Below, piece by piece: positions 6,934 to 7,088 of a DNA stretch of 7,088 bases; position 1 is the first letter of the stretch; every line of letters begins with the position of its first letter. The stretch covers positions 1 to 7,088 of the forward strand of contig CALFBV010000140.1 of the NCBI GenBank assembly GCA_937951395.1, in the 5' to 3' direction. The DNA comes from an uncultured Rubritalea sp. GTDB lineage: Bacteria > Verrucomicrobiota > Verrucomicrobiia > Verrucomicrobiales > Akkermansiaceae. A program made the translations under genes and the position numbers. The notes beneath the pieces were generated by a model. The model was given only the letters and a program-made list of their open reading frames with translations, had not been told where the DNA came from and did not search any database.

Positions 6934-7088
6934 CTAGTCTTTACTAAAGGGGACTTCTGAAAACTTAGTAAACTAACAAGTTCAAGATTTTGCAAAAATT
7001 TCACCTTCATCAAGAGTAGCATTTTCGCTTGATGTGATTCTAAGTAGCTCCTTTTAGAGGGCGTTGATTCTCAGTTTAGTCTGTTTTT
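6934..7088. other. Noncoding tail with two inverted repeats
   Basis: This 155-base stretch has no supported gene. Besides the stem-loop next to the stop codon, it contains CATCAAG (7008-7014) with CTTGATG (7028-7034), a perfect 7-bp inverted repeat around a 13-base interval. TGATTCT also occurs twice, exactly 30 bases apart (7035-7041 and 7065-7071). The window ends in a T5 run. The region may hold the promoter or operator of a gene beyond the right edge. Confidence 0.4.
6940..6972 (+). terminator. A/T-rich stem-loop just after the OmpA-like gene
   Basis: TTTACTAA (6940-6947) and TTAGTAAA (6965-6972) form a perfect 8-bp stem with a 17-base loop, beginning six bases after the stop codon at 6931-6933. 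An outer TAG (6935-6937) with CTA (6973-6975) could extend it across a two-base bulge. The stem is A/T-rich and no run of T follows, so it is a poor intrinsic terminator. It may act in 3'-end processing or with a factor. Confidence 0.3.

Overview
The window holds five complete or nearly complete protein genes packed on about 7.1 kb, with no RNA genes, insertion sequences, CRISPR arrays or phage genes that I can see. Base composition is close to balanced, by eye slightly below half G+C. All reading frames are intact. None of the four start codons whose upstream sequence is visible has a convincing Shine-Dalgarno sequence. The OmpA-like protein ends in an NRVVEIWE form, and HflX has an unusual linker. 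Together these suggest a Gram-negative bacterium outside the Proteobacteria, with Verrucomicrobiota as my best guess. That placement is inference from family familiarity, not from a search.

Layout: proA (gamma-glutamyl phosphate reductase, proline synthesis) runs rightward from base 2 and converges on hflX (ribosome-associated GTPase), which runs leftward; only 31 bases separate their stops. hflX diverges from a gene for an uncharacterised FAD-dependent dehydrogenase (COG2509 type) across an 83-base spacer that probably carries two promoters. Three bases after the dehydrogenase stop, a MATE-family multidrug/metabolite exporter begins, so those two are almost certainly cotranscribed. After a 71-base spacer comes a membrane-anchored coiled-coil protein with a C-terminal OmpA-like peptidoglycan-binding domain. 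The last 155 bases are noncoding and contain two inverted repeats.

Functionally, proA and hflX are housekeeping genes. The dehydrogenase and exporter form the only clear operon and could be a redox-metabolite production or modification step plus export, although the substrate is unknown. The OmpA-like coiled-coil protein is the least characterised gene. It looks like an inner-membrane-to-peptidoglycan tether or spacer. No clear new defence or mobile system is visible. The items most worth a second look are the tether protein, the dehydrogenase-exporter pair, the absence of ribosome-binding sites with promoter-like elements very close to start codons, and an unusually high CTAG count.
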